Shown here piece after piece: positions 42,606 to 52,176 of a DNA stretch of 64,000 bases (its first letter is position 1; every line of letters begins with the position of its first letter). Position numbers and translations under genes: made by a program. This DNA is from Gilvirhabdus luticola (GTDB taxonomy: Bacteria; Bacteroidota; Bacteroidia; Flavobacteriales; Flavobacteriaceae). The notes under the pieces are model-generated. The model saw only the letters and a program-made list of their open reading frames with translations, was not told where the DNA came from and did no database searches. The stretch lies in assembly GCF_032583975.1 (NCBI RefSeq), contig NZ_JAWHTF010000007.1. The stretch is one strand, 5' to 3'.

Positions 42606-45014
42606 ATGTTTAAAAATTATTTAAAAGTAGCTTTAAGAAGCTTAAATAAAAATAGAGCCTATGCAATCATCAACATATTAGGTTTAGCATTAGGTCTTAC
42701 CGTAACCATACTTGTATTTCTATTTATAAAAGATGAGACAAGTTATGATAAGCACTGGAGCGATTCTGATCGAATTTATAGAGTTGGTATCAATGCAAAT
42801 ATGATGGGACAAACTTTATCAGGTCCCATTTCTCCAGAACCTATGGCTGGTGCATTAAGAACTGAATTTACAGATATTGAAACGGCCACCAGATTCCAAA
42901 GTATAAGACAAGAAATATTGATGCGACATGAGCAAACAAAAGTATATATTCAAAATGCAGCTCGTGCAGACAGTGTATTTTTTAAAGTCTTTGATTACAA
43001 ATTTGTTCATGGTGATCCTGAAACCGCATTAAAGGAGGATAATGCTATCGTATTAAGCCAAGAAGCTGCTCGTAAACTATTTGGCGATAAAAATGCTATG
43101 GGCGGCATTGTAAATTATGATAATAGAAATGATTATATCGTTAAAGGAATCGTTGAAAAGCCAATAGGTAATTCACATTTTGAGTTTGATATGTTTCTTT
43201 CTCAGAATGGTAATAATAAAATTTGGATGAGCAATAATCATCATACATATTTCAAATTAAAAGAAGGTGCAAATATTATTACTTTCAAGGAAGAAATGGA
43301 TCGAAATTTTATGAAAAAAATAGCGCCACAAGTAGAGCGTTTTGCACAAATGCCTTTAGAAGAATTTATGGCGTTAGGTAACGCCTTTGAATATCATGTA
43401 ATGCCATTACAAGACATTCATTTAAACTCAAATGGTGATTATGAAATAAGACCAAATGGAAATATCATGTACATCTATGTTTTTATTGGTATTGCATTGT
43501 TAGTGATATTAATTGCAGGAATTAATTTTATGAATTTATCAACTGCTCGTTCTGGTAAAAGAGCGAAAGAAGTAGGTGTTAGAAAAGTAACAGGAGCTTC
43601 TAGAAAAATGCTGATTTTTCAATTCTTAACAGAGTCTATCATTCAAAGTTTTATAGCCTTATTTTTAGCTTTTATACTTGTTGAGTTATTCTTACCAGGT
43701 TTTAACAATATTTTAGAAACAAATATTAGTCTGTTTAACGAGAATTTAGGTCAAACTATTATTTTTTCACTTCTTATAACTTTTATTTACGGATTATTTT
43801 CTGGTAGTTATCCAGCATTCTTTTTATCTGCCTTTAAACCAATTGCTGTCCTTAAAGGTGATTTTACAAAAACAAAAGGTGGAGGCATGTTACGAAAAGC
43901 TCTCGTGGTTACACAATTTACAGCATCAACTGTATTAATTATTGGTATGATAATTATTTTTCAACAAATTTCTTTTCTACATAATAAGGACATTGGATTT
44001 AAAGGTGATCAAGTTATAGTAGTTCCAGTGCAAACAGATCAAATGACTGCTAATTTTAGAAACTATAAAGATATTTTTCTTAAAAACAGTAACGTTTTAA
44101 ATGTTACTAGAGCAGCATTTTATCCTGGAGATAATCCAAATCAAAACATGTTTAAGTTTGAAGGAAGTTCTGAATATTTGCCTTTTTGGAATATGGATGT
44201 AGATTATGATTTTTTCGAAACCCTTGATATTCAAATGGCTGAAGGACGAAAGTTTAATAGAGAAATGGATAATGATTCTATTCCGTCATATATTTTAAAT
44301 GAAACGGCTGTTAAGAATTTGAATATTGAAAATCCAATTGGAAAACGTTTAGGAACATCTTTTGGACCGAACCCTGAAAATATTATATATGGTAAAGTTA
44401 TAGGTATTGTTAAAGATTTTCATATTGAAGGTTTTAACCAAGAAATTAGACCTATGCTTTTATCTAATAGCAATAATGTATGGTTCGCAGCATTCAAAAT
44501 TGCCCCAAATAATATGAATGCAACTATTGATTACATTGAATCAGAATGGAATAAATTAGAACCATCACATCCGTTTAGATATACATTTTTGGATCAAAAA
44601 TTTGGTGCATTGTTAAGACAACAAGAAAATTTTGCAACGATGTTTTTATTCTTAACCATCCTTGCTATTATTATTTCTGCAATGGGACTATATGGTTTAT
44701 CATCATATACTGCTGAACAGCGTACAAAAGAAATAGGAATAAGAAAGGTGCTTGGAGCTTCTGTTTCTCAAATCATGAAAATGCTAACCACAGATTTTAT
44801 GAAACTTGTTTTAATTGCAAATCTTTTTGCTTGGCCAATTACTTATCTACTGGCAAAAGACTGGCTATCTAATTTTTCATATCAAATTGATATGCCCGTT
44901 TTACCTTATGTTTTTGCAACTGTATTAGCCTTAATCATTGCATTAATAACTGTAAGTTCTCAGGCCTATTTAGCAGCAAATTCAGATCCTATAAACGCTC
45001 TAAAGTACGAATAA
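42606..45014 (+). CDS. FtsX-like ABC transporter permease, paralogue 1
   Basis: An 802-residue membrane protein with an N-terminal helix (YAIINILGLALGLTVTILVFLFI), a large MacB-PCD-like periplasmic domain, an FtsX-like membrane block (IGIALLVILIAGINFMNLSTARSGKRAKEVGVRKV), a second periplasmic domain and a second block (TILAIIISAMGLYGLSSYTAEQRTKEIGIRKVLGAS). This double-FtsX arrangement is common in Bacteroidota. It is a close paralogue of the next gene, with nearly identical membrane parts and more divergent periplasmic parts. Confidence 0.93.
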   Translation: MFKNYLKVALRSLNKNRAYAIINILGLALGLTVTILVFLFIKDETSYDKHWSDSDRIYRVGINANMMGQTLSGPISPEPMAGALRTEFTDIETATRFQSIRQEILMRHEQTKVYIQNAARADSVFFKVFDYKFVHGDPETALKEDNAIVLSQEAARKLFGDKNAMGGIVNYDNRNDYIVKGIVEKPIGNSHFEFDMFLSQNGNNKIWMSNNHHTYFKLKEGANIITFKEEMDRNFMKKIAPQVERFAQMPLEEFMALGNAFEYHVMPLQDIHLNSNGDYEIRPNGNIMYIYVFIGIALLVILIAGINFMNLSTARSGKRAKEVGVRKVTGASRKMLIFQFLTESIIQSFIALFLAFILVELFLPGFNNILETNISLFNENLGQTIIFSLLITFIYGLFSGSYPAFFLSAFKPIAVLKGDFTKTKGGGMLRKALVVTQFTASTVLIIGMIIIFQQISFLHNKDIGFKGDQVIVVPVQTDQMTANFRNYKDIFLKNSNVLNVTRAAFYPGDNPNQNMFKFEGSSEYLPFWNMDVDYDFFETLDIQMAEGRKFNREMDNDSIPSYILNETAVKNLNIENPIGKRLGTSFGPNPENIIYGKVIGIVKDFHIEGFNQEIRPMLLSNSNNVWFAAFKIAPNNMNATIDYIESEWNKLEPSHPFRYTFLDQKFGALLRQQENFATMFLFLTILAIIISAMGLYGLSSYTAEQRTKEIGIRKVLGASVSQIMKMLTTDFMKLVLIANLFAWPITYLLAKDWLSNFSYQIDMPVLPYVFATVLALIIALITVSSQAYLAANSDPINALKYE

Positions 45015-45038
45015 CAACATTAAATAATTTAGTTAGTT

Positions 45039-47447
45039 ATGTTTAAAAATTATTTAAAAGTTGCCTTCAGAAGTCTTAATAAGAACAGAATATATGCTGT
45101 AATCAATATTCTAGGTCTTGCCTTGGGTTTAACAGTTTCAATATTAGTGTATCTATTTGTACAATATGAAACTAGCTATGACAAACATTGGGCTGAATAT
45201 GATCGTATATACAGAACAGGTTTAAATGCTGCTTTGATGGGGCAAAAAATAAATGCACCTATTTCTGCACATCCAATGGCTCAAACATTAAGAACAGAGT
45301 TTCCTAATGTAGAAACTGCGACGAGAGTTAATGTGGGTAGACAAGAAGTTTTAATGCGTCATGAACAAACTAAACTTTATATTCAGAATTTTGCAAGTGT
45401 TGACAGTACTTTCTTCAAAATATTTGATTATGAATTTGTACATGGAGATCCTATTACAGCTTTAAAAGAGAATAATGCCATTGTTCTAACTCAAGAAACT
45501 GCTAATAAATTTTTTGGCGATAACAATGCCATGGGACAAATTGTAAATCTCGATGAAAGAGAGGACTATATTGTAAAAGGGATAGTTAAAGAGTCTAAAG
45601 GTCCTGCACATTTTAAATTTGAAATGTTTCTATCTGATAATGAAGTTCGAAACAATTGGGTTGGATATAACTGGTATACTTATCTTAAATTAAATGAAGG
45701 TGTAAATGTCACTACTTTTAAAAAAGAAATGGATATAAATATCCTAAAAAAAATTGAACCTGAAATTGAAAGGATTTTACAGACTACATGGAGTGACTTT
45801 ATTGAGAATGAAAATAATGCCTTTGAATTACAACTGCAGCCTCTAAAAGACATACACTTGCATTCACATCTAGACCAGGAAATTCGAGAAAACGGAAATA
45901 TAACTTACATATATGTCTTTATAGGAATAGCTCTATTAGTGATACTTATAGCTGGTATTAATTTTATGAATTTGTCAACTGCTCGTTCTGGGAATAGAGC
46001 AAAAGAAGTTGGGGTACGTAAAGTTTCTGGAGCATCTCGTAAAATGTTGATATTTCAATTTTTAACAGAATCAATAATACAAAGCCTTATAGCCTTGTTT
46101 TTAGCCTTCATATTAGTGGAGTTATTTCTGCCAGGTTTTAATAACATTATGCAATCAGAGCTAACTCTTTTTGATAGCAATATTAACAAGACTATTTTGT
46201 TAGCTTTAATTGTTACTTTATTGTATGGTATCTTTGCGGGTAGTTATCCTGCTTTTTACCTTTCTAATTTTAGACCAATAGCAGTATTAAAAGGAGATTT
46301 TACAAAGACTAAGAGTGGAGCTCTGTTAAGAAAAGGGCTTGTAGTAATTCAATTTACTGCTTCAACTATTCTAATAATTGGTATGATTATTATCTTCAAA
46401 CAGTTGTCTTATCTTCAAAATAAAGATATTGGGTTTAAAGGTGATCAAGTTATGATAGTCCCTATTCAGACTAGCACTATGCTTGAAAATTTTAGAAATT
46501 ACAAGGATATTTTTTATAAGAATAAAAACATCCAAAGTATTTCTCGTGCAGACCACTATCCCGGAGGAGGATCAGATGTTGAATCTTATATACTTGAAGG
46601 TAGTGATGAACAATTTCTAATTCGGGAAATTCATGTTGATTATGACTTTTTTAAAACATTAGGTATCCAACTTTTAGAAGGAAGAGTATTTGATCAAAAA
46701 AAAGATTCAGATTCTTTGAATTATTATATCCTAAATGAATCCGCTGTAAAAGAATTGAATATAGAAAACCCTATTGGCAAGAGAATAGCTGAAAGCTATG
46801 ATGCAAGCGAAGGAGCAAATTACGGAACCGTAATTGGTGTTGTCAAAGATTTTCATATACAAGGTTTTAATCAACCTATTCGCCCAATGGTTATAGGAAT
46901 TAGCAACTACACACATTTGGTATCTTTTAAAATTACGCCAAACGATATGAATGCTACCATAGATTTTATTGAAAAAGAATGGGGCAAATTAGAACCGTCA
47001 CATCCTTTTAGATATTCATTTTTAGATCAGAATTTTGGAGCATTATTGAGACAACAAGAAAATTTTGGAACTATGTTTCTTTTCTTAACTATTCTGGCCA
47101 TTATCATTTCTGCAATGGGATTATACGGGCTTTCGTCCTATACGGCTGAACAACGTACCAAAGAAATTGGGATAAGAAAAGTGCTAGGCGCTACTGTATC
47201 TAGTATAATGGCAATGCTCACCAAAGATTTTATAAAATTGGTGCTTATTGCTAATATTTTTGCGTGGCCAATTACATATTTATTGGCCAAAGATTGGCTG
47301 TCCAATTTCTCATATCAAATAGACATGCCTATTTTACCTTATCTGCTTGCTACATTTTTAGCGCTAATAATTGCTTTGATTACTGTAAGCTCACAAGCTT
47401 ATATCGCCGCAAATTCGGATCCTGTTAATTCATTGAAATACGAATAA
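45039..47447 (+). CDS. FtsX-like ABC transporter permease, paralogue 2
   Basis: Another 802-residue double-FtsX permease, collinear with the previous gene from MFKNYLKVAFRSLNKNR to the C-terminal ALITVSSQAYIAANSDPVNSL. The conserved helices match almost residue for residue, while the periplasmic stretches (for example around residues 210-290 and 480-620) differ. It probably arose by tandem duplication. The two may form a heterodimer with the single ATPase upstream. A strong hairpin terminator follows 24 bases after the stop. Confidence 0.93.
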   Translation: MFKNYLKVAFRSLNKNRIYAVINILGLALGLTVSILVYLFVQYETSYDKHWAEYDRIYRTGLNAALMGQKINAPISAHPMAQTLRTEFPNVETATRVNVGRQEVLMRHEQTKLYIQNFASVDSTFFKIFDYEFVHGDPITALKENNAIVLTQETANKFFGDNNAMGQIVNLDEREDYIVKGIVKESKGPAHFKFEMFLSDNEVRNNWVGYNWYTYLKLNEGVNVTTFKKEMDINILKKIEPEIERILQTTWSDFIENENNAFELQLQPLKDIHLHSHLDQEIRENGNITYIYVFIGIALLVILIAGINFMNLSTARSGNRAKEVGVRKVSGASRKMLIFQFLTESIIQSLIALFLAFILVELFLPGFNNIMQSELTLFDSNINKTILLALIVTLLYGIFAGSYPAFYLSNFRPIAVLKGDFTKTKSGALLRKGLVVIQFTASTILIIGMIIIFKQLSYLQNKDIGFKGDQVMIVPIQTSTMLENFRNYKDIFYKNKNIQSISRADHYPGGGSDVESYILEGSDEQFLIREIHVDYDFFKTLGIQLLEGRVFDQKKDSDSLNYYILNESAVKELNIENPIGKRIAESYDASEGANYGTVIGVVKDFHIQGFNQPIRPMVIGISNYTHLVSFKITPNDMNATIDFIEKEWGKLEPSHPFRYSFLDQNFGALLRQQENFGTMFLFLTILAIIISAMGLYGLSSYTAEQRTKEIGIRKVLGATVSSIMAMLTKDFIKLVLIANIFAWPITYLLAKDWLSNFSYQIDMPILPYLLATFLALIIALITVSSQAYIAANSDPVNSLKYE

Positions 47448-47469
47448 CATAATGTTGTTTTAACAAATA

Positions 47470-47498
47470 AAAGCTCTTGAATATCAAGAGCTTTTTTT
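47470..47498 (+). terminator. Intrinsic terminator of the efflux operon
   Basis: AAGCTCTTGA and TCAAGAGCTT form a perfect 10-bp stem around a 3-base loop, followed by a run of T. It is one of the strongest terminator structures in the window and marks the end of the adaptor-ATPase-permease operon. Confidence 0.88.
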
Positions 47499-47666
47499 AC
47501 TGATTAATAGCATGTAAGTCAATGTTTCTTTTTAGTGACAAAACGTTTACTTTATGTTTCATTAACTCACAATTATATAATTTCAAAATGTATGCCATAT
47601 TGCAAATTTCCAATAATATTAGTTTGAATTTATTCTTATTTTTAACAAAATACTAATCAGACAATA

Positions 47667-48273
47667 ATGAGCTGGATTAAAATCATTCCATTTGAAGATG
47701 CCACAGGCAAAATTAAAAACCATTTATAACCGAATAAAAGGTCCTAATAATCAAATTGATAACGTATTAAGCATTCATGGTTTGCGTCCACATACTCTAA
47801 CTGGGCACATGGCACTTTACAAAAATACATTACATCACAGCAATAATACATTCCCTAATTGGTTTCTGGAATTATTAGGAACCTCTACAAGTTATATTAA
47901 TGACTGCCAATATTGCTACGTTCACCACTTTACTGGAATGAAACGTTTTTTAAATGATGATAAAAAAGCAAATCTAATTAAGTATCATATTGAACATAAT
48001 ACCTTGTCTGAAATACTAAAGGAAAAGGAATTGGCTTTAATTGATTATGCCAACAAACTAACGTTGAAGGCTAGTGCATTAGTTGAAGAAGATATTATCA
48101 AACTTAAATCGTTTGGGTATAGCGATGGCGAAATATTAGAAGTAAATCAAGTGGTAGCATACTTTAATTATGCCAACAGAACCGTTTTAGGTCTTGGTGT
48201 AACTACTAAAAACGAAATTTTAGGATTATCTCCAAAAAATATGGATGATGAACATTCTTGGGATCACTATTAA
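47667..48273 (+). CDS. Carboxymuconolactone decarboxylase/AhpD-family protein, apparent frameshift near the start
   Basis: The main frame encodes an AhpD/CMD-like alpha-helical protein with the redox motif DCQYCYVHH and LNIYLSIHG-like segment NVLSIHGLRPHTLTGHM, as in peroxidase-related enzymes. Its usual N-terminus (MSWIKxIxxExATGKLKxIY) is split: ATG 47667 starts MSWIKIIPFEDATGK in one frame, then LKTIYNRIKGPNNQID continues in the +1 frame. One extra A in the AAAA run at 47709-47712 explains this. Without repair, translation could begin at TTG 47692 or ATG 47698 and give a protein lacking about ten residues. Confidence 0.8.
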
Positions 48274-49007
48274 TCTTTCGGTTTTTTTGGCAACACCTCT
48301 TCAGGAAATGGGAAAAGAATTGTTGAATTCTTTTCGGCCGCGATATTTGACAAGGTCTGATAAAGCCGTAGTTTTATTGCAGATGGTGATTGGTCTATAA
48401 GTTTTCCTGCATCCAAAAGTTTTCCTGCAGCTTGTTCTTCGGCAAGTGCCAGAATAATTCTTGCCCTTCTGGATCGCTCTGCTTCAGCTTGACCTGCCAT
48501 CATACGTTTCATATTTTCAGGTAATTGAATGTCTTTAATTTTAACATCCAGAATTTTAATACCCCATTCTTTAGTTTCTAATTCCACAATCCCTTTAATA
48601 TTCTTTCCCATTTCTTCCCGTTTAGAAAGAATTGTGTCCAATTCTACCTTACCACAAACATCCCTTAAAGCAGCTTGAGATAATTGTGTAATGGCAAATT
48701 GATATTCTTCTACTTCCAATACGGCTTTTTCAGGATCATTGATTTTAAAAAAAACAACGCCATCAATACTACAAGGCACATTGTCTTCGGTCATAACCTC
48801 TTGTGATACTATATTAATGGTAATAACACGAATATCAACCACTTGTACAGTTTCTATAATTGGAATAATCCATCTAAAACCAGGTTTTAAAGTATTAACA
48901 TATTTTCCAAACCTAAATTTTAAAGCTCTTTTATATTCAAAAATAATGCGAATACCACTAAATATGAATATGACTAAAATGATACTAAAAATTAATGTTG
49001 GGTTCAT
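48270..49007 (-). CDS. SPFH/stomatin-like membrane protein
   Basis: A 245-residue slipin-type protein. An N-terminal membrane helix (TLIFSIILVIFIFSGIRIIF) is followed by the SPFH domain: EYKRALKFRFGKYVNTLKPGFRWIIP, VDIRVITINIVSQEVMTEDNVPCSIDGVVFFKI, TQLSQAALRDVCGKVELDTIL, and the helical QAEAERSRRARIILA segment. Such proteins form oligomeric membrane microdomain scaffolds. No NfeD partner is adjacent. Its stop overlaps the CMD gene end by 4 bases (convergent). Confidence 0.93.
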   Translation of the reverse strand: MNPTLIFSIILVIFIFSGIRIIFEYKRALKFRFGKYVNTLKPGFRWIIPIIETVQVVDIRVITINIVSQEVMTEDNVPCSIDGVVFFKINDPEKAVLEVEEYQFAITQLSQAALRDVCGKVELDTILSKREEMGKNIKGIVELETKEWGIKILDVKIKDIQLPENMKRMMAGQAEAERSRRARIILALAEEQAAGKLLDAGKLIDQSPSAIKLRLYQTLSNIAAEKNSTILFPFPEEVLPKKPKD

Positions 49008-49174
49008 CCTATATTGAATTTAATGGGTTTATCTTGTAAACAATGTTGGTAGTCCGTTATGTGCTCCAACAGAATAGCTCAATTCTCCTAAAACATATTT
49101 AGAAGAAACAATAATAGAAGGCTAATTTAAAGTTGATCGATTGTTTTAAAGATACAAAATAATACAAAAATAAA

Positions 49175-49723
49175 CTAGGAATACATTGGGATTTTACCTA
49201 CTACACCTTTATAAAATTTATACATAAATTTAAAATCGGCATCTTTATCTTGGGTAGGGTAAAATGGTTCAGAAATTTTATTTTGCTTATTCTTAAAATC
49301 AAGGGTAATCATTATAATTGGAACATTTGCTTTTTTAGCAATGTAGTAGAATCCTGTTCTCCATTTTTCAACCTTTTTTCTAGTTCCTTCCGGTGCTAAA
49401 GTCATTCTAAACTCATCGTTATTATTAAATAAACCAGCTATTTTATCAACTTTATTTTCTTTAGTATGTCTGTCAATTGGCGCACCACCAATAGCACGCA
49501 GATACCAACCCAATGGGCCAACAAACAATTCTTTTTTGCCAATAAAATTTGTTTTAATATTTAAAACTTTTCGAAGTAAAACACCTATGTAAAAGTCATG
49601 CCAACTTGTATGTGGTGCTGCAATTATTACAGCTTTTTTAATCGAATTTTTTGAAAGATTTATATTACCTACAACTTTCCAGCCTAAAATTTTAAAGTAT
49701 ATGAATTTAGCCAGCCAGCGCAT
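49175..49723 (-). CDS. Lysophospholipid acyltransferase-like protein (PlsC superfamily)
   Basis: A 182-residue glycerol-phosphate/lyso-lipid acyltransferase-like protein. The HxxxxD catalytic motif is in APHTSWHDFYIGV and the binding motif in LAPEGTRKKVEKWRTGFYYIAKKANVPI, corresponding to EGTR blocks. It lies 1 base after the KdnB-like gene, at the end of a minus-strand operon rich in lipid A/core genes, suggesting a role in lipid or LPS acylation, but the acyl acceptor is unknown. Confidence 0.87.
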   Translation of the reverse strand: MRWLAKFIYFKILGWKVVGNINLSKNSIKKAVIIAAPHTSWHDFYIGVLLRKVLNIKTNFIGKKELFVGPLGWYLRAIGGAPIDRHTKENKVDKIAGLFNNNDEFRMTLAPEGTRKKVEKWRTGFYYIAKKANVPIIMITLDFKNKQNKISEPFYPTQDKDADFKFMYKFYKGVVGKIPMYS

Positions 49724-49724
49724 A

Positions 49725-50807
49725 TTACATTTTTTGGTATAATTCCTTTAACTTTTCTCGGGTTATTGTTTTTTTCCAACTTTTACCCACAGCATTTTCC
49801 CAAAGCGGTTCCAATTCTAAAGCAATATTGATCATAATATCGAAATCTTCATCAGATAAATTGGCACAAATACCTTGAGGTAATTTAATATTATGTTTTT
49901 GCTTCATCGTTTTAAAAAGCGCAACATCTTCTGGGTAATATTCTTCTAATTGATCAAAAACGATACAGTTACCAATACCATGTTTTGTACCAAGTAAATA
50001 TGATAATCCATAACTTAATGCATGCGCAACACCGACTTGAGAATAAACAATACTCATACCGCCGTGCCAGGAAGCCATCATGAGTTTTTCCTGTGCTTCT
50101 TCGTCGGTAATAATATTTTCTAAAAATAATTGGTTGCACAGTTCATAGGCTTTTTCACCATAACTTTGACTAAAAGCATTCAAATACGTCCCTTTTAATG
50201 ATTCTACACAATGAATAAAGCAATCCATTCCAGTATAAAACCATTGATCTTTGGGAACATCTTTGGTGAGTTCTGAATCTAAGATAACCTGATCAAAAGG
50301 TGTAAAATCTGAATTGATACCCAATTTTTTATCTGGTCCAGTTAATACAGTTGTTCTTGAAACTTCTGCACCTGTTCCAGATATTGTTGGAATACCAACA
50401 TGATAAATCGCTGGATTTTTAACAAGATCCCAACCTTGATAATCGCTTGCACTTCCATTATTTGTAAGCATTATAGATACAGCTTTGGCCAAATCTAAAA
50501 TTGTTCCACCACCAATTCCAATAATTCCAGAAGGCCTTTCTTTAGATTTAAGAATGATATCTTCAACCAATTCGTCAACTTGAGAGGTTTTAGGTTCTTC
50601 TTTAGCAGAAACATAAATAAGTCTGTCTTGGTAAGCCAAAGGTATTCTTGACGTTAACCAAGAATCGCCTCTAAATACATCATCAACCAAAAAAATAAAA
50701 GGTGCGTTTACATTAAGTCGTTTTGGAGAAATAATTTCGTTTAATTGATTAAAACTACCTCTACCAAAAACAACTCTTGGTACCATTGGGATGTTTTTAT
50801 AATTCAT
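49725..50807 (-). CDS. Iron-containing alcohol dehydrogenase, KdnB-like (Kdo 8-oxidase candidate)
   Basis: A 360-residue group III iron-dependent dehydrogenase. The nucleotide motif GIGGGTILDLAKAV is at about 97-110 and the metal ligands are Asp195, His199, His262 and His276 (MDCFIHCVE, AHALSYG, KHGIGN). The sequence (MNYKNIPMVPRVVFGRGSF) resembles, from memory, KdnB, which oxidises Kdo at C8 as the first step to 8-amino-8-deoxy-Kdo. Presence of kdsB in the same operon supports it. KdnA, the aminotransferase partner, is not in this window. Confidence 0.82.
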   Translation of the reverse strand: MNYKNIPMVPRVVFGRGSFNQLNEIISPKRLNVNAPFIFLVDDVFRGDSWLTSRIPLAYQDRLIYVSAKEEPKTSQVDELVEDIILKSKERPSGIIGIGGGTILDLAKAVSIMLTNNGSASDYQGWDLVKNPAIYHVGIPTISGTGAEVSRTTVLTGPDKKLGINSDFTPFDQVILDSELTKDVPKDQWFYTGMDCFIHCVESLKGTYLNAFSQSYGEKAYELCNQLFLENIITDEEAQEKLMMASWHGGMSIVYSQVGVAHALSYGLSYLLGTKHGIGNCIVFDQLEEYYPEDVALFKTMKQKHNIKLPQGICANLSDEDFDIMINIALELEPLWENAVGKSWKKTITREKLKELYQKM

Positions 50808-50853
50808 TCAATTTATTCTTTTTGCAAAAGGTAAAAATACCACATTTTAAATT

Positions 50854-51471
50854 TTACTGGTTTAAAAAATCTTGAAATTTTTCGACAAACAAACTTATAT
50901 GATAACCATCAACCAGAGCATGGTTAACATTTATAGAAACATTCATCTTTAATCTTTCATCTTGTTTTTCTGCCTTACTAAAAGACAATTTTGGAACTGA
51001 AATACCGTGTTTTGAAAACGGCTCTTTGTGTCCTGTGAACCGAAACCATGGCATTGCAGAACAATAAATACAATTAAGCCCTTCTTGTTCAGGAAACAGC
51101 TCTTCAGAATTTTGAATTCTGTACTTTTCAGCTTGCAAATTATTTAAAAAAACTTCCAAATTTTCATCAAATTCAATAAATGAAAATCCAAACGTTTTGT
51201 CATCTCTCATGATTGTCGGCGATGCATGAATAACATCATATTCTACAACTTTGTTATCAATAATCCTGTATTTTAAATTATCCACTGAATTAATAGCTTT
51301 CATGCAATCGTGTAAATATTTTCCAAAAAAAGAGATGTTGTTTTTTTTTGAAAATTTATACGCTTTGGTTACGTCTAACGGAACAGTTATAGCAAAACTA
51401 GGGTCTTCCAAATTATTGAAATGTTGAAAGTGTTGCTTTCTATTCCATGTGTTTAAATCTAATATCTTCAA
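50854..51471 (-). CDS. Chloramphenicol-acetyltransferase-like protein
   Basis: A 205-residue CAT-fold protein, close to the 213-220 residues of classical CAT. The catalytic motif is NVNHALVDGYH with His184 and Asp188. The N-terminal WNRKQHFQHFNNLEDPSFAITVPLDVT matches the CAT start. The start abuts the HAD gene stop, within a minus-strand operon of surface-sugar genes. Chromosomal CAT-like proteins need not confer chloramphenicol resistance; acetylation of another acceptor is possible. Which acceptor is used cannot be told from the sequence. Confidence 0.9.
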   Translation of the reverse strand: MKILDLNTWNRKQHFQHFNNLEDPSFAITVPLDVTKAYKFSKKNNISFFGKYLHDCMKAINSVDNLKYRIIDNKVVEYDVIHASPTIMRDDKTFGFSFIEFDENLEVFLNNLQAEKYRIQNSEELFPEQEGLNCIYCSAMPWFRFTGHKEPFSKHGISVPKLSFSKAEKQDERLKMNVSINVNHALVDGYHISLFVEKFQDFLNQ

Positions 51472-52176
51472 TTAATTCAATATTGTTAAAAGCTCTCTTA
51501 AACTTTTTATTGTTCTATAATCTTTTCCATTGGTTTCTTTTTCATTAACCTGTTCATGAACCCAAGTGGTATGAAAAGGCACATGAATAGCATTTGCTTT
51601 AAGATTAACAAGTGGTAAAATGTCTGACTTTAAAGAATTTCCAATCATTAAAAATTCTGAAGGTTTAATATCTAAATGATTTAAAAGTTTTGAATAATTC
51701 TCTTCTTTTTTATCGCTTAAAACCTCAATATGATGAAAATATTGATTAAGACCAGATTTCTCCAATTTTCGTTCCTGGTCCAATAAATCACCTTTAGTAG
51801 CCAAAATTAACCTGTATTTCTGTGACAAAGTTTTCAAAACTTCTTCAACGCCATCAAGTAATACAACTGGTTTATTAATCATGTCTTTACCAATTTTTAA
51901 TATCTTATCTAAAACTTGAATTGAAACATCATTGTTTGAAATATCTAAAGCAGCTTCGACCATAGATAGTATAAATGACTTGACACCATAACCATATAAA
52001 TCGAGATTTTTAATTTCAATTTTAAAAAGTTCTTGATCTATTTTATTTGGTGTTTCATAATCAGAAAGTAATTGTGCAAAAGCCTCTTCAGCTTCTCGAA
52101 AATAGGTTTCGTTAACCCATAGCGTGTCATCTGCATCAAAACCTATAACTTTTATATGACTATAGTCTATTTCCAT
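51472..52176 (-). CDS. HAD-superfamily hydrolase
   Basis: A 234-residue HAD phosphatase-like protein. Motif I is VIGFDADDTLWVN, motif II an ILATKGDLLDQ block and motif III/IV the IGNSLKSDILPLVNLKANAIHVP region. The cap domain is alpha-helical (residues 20-100), as in class I HAD. It overlaps kdsB by 10 bases and abuts the CAT-like gene, so the three are one transcript. Kdo-8-phosphate phosphatase (KdsC) is a HAD enzyme, but this one is longer and has a cap, so a KdsC role is uncertain. Confidence 0.88.
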   Translation of the reverse strand: MEIDYSHIKVIGFDADDTLWVNETYFREAEEAFAQLLSDYETPNKIDQELFKIEIKNLDLYGYGVKSFILSMVEAALDISNNDVSIQVLDKILKIGKDMINKPVVLLDGVEEVLKTLSQKYRLILATKGDLLDQERKLEKSGLNQYFHHIEVLSDKKEENYSKLLNHLDIKPSEFLMIGNSLKSDILPLVNLKANAIHVPFHTTWVHEQVNEKETNGKDYRTIKSLRELLTILN

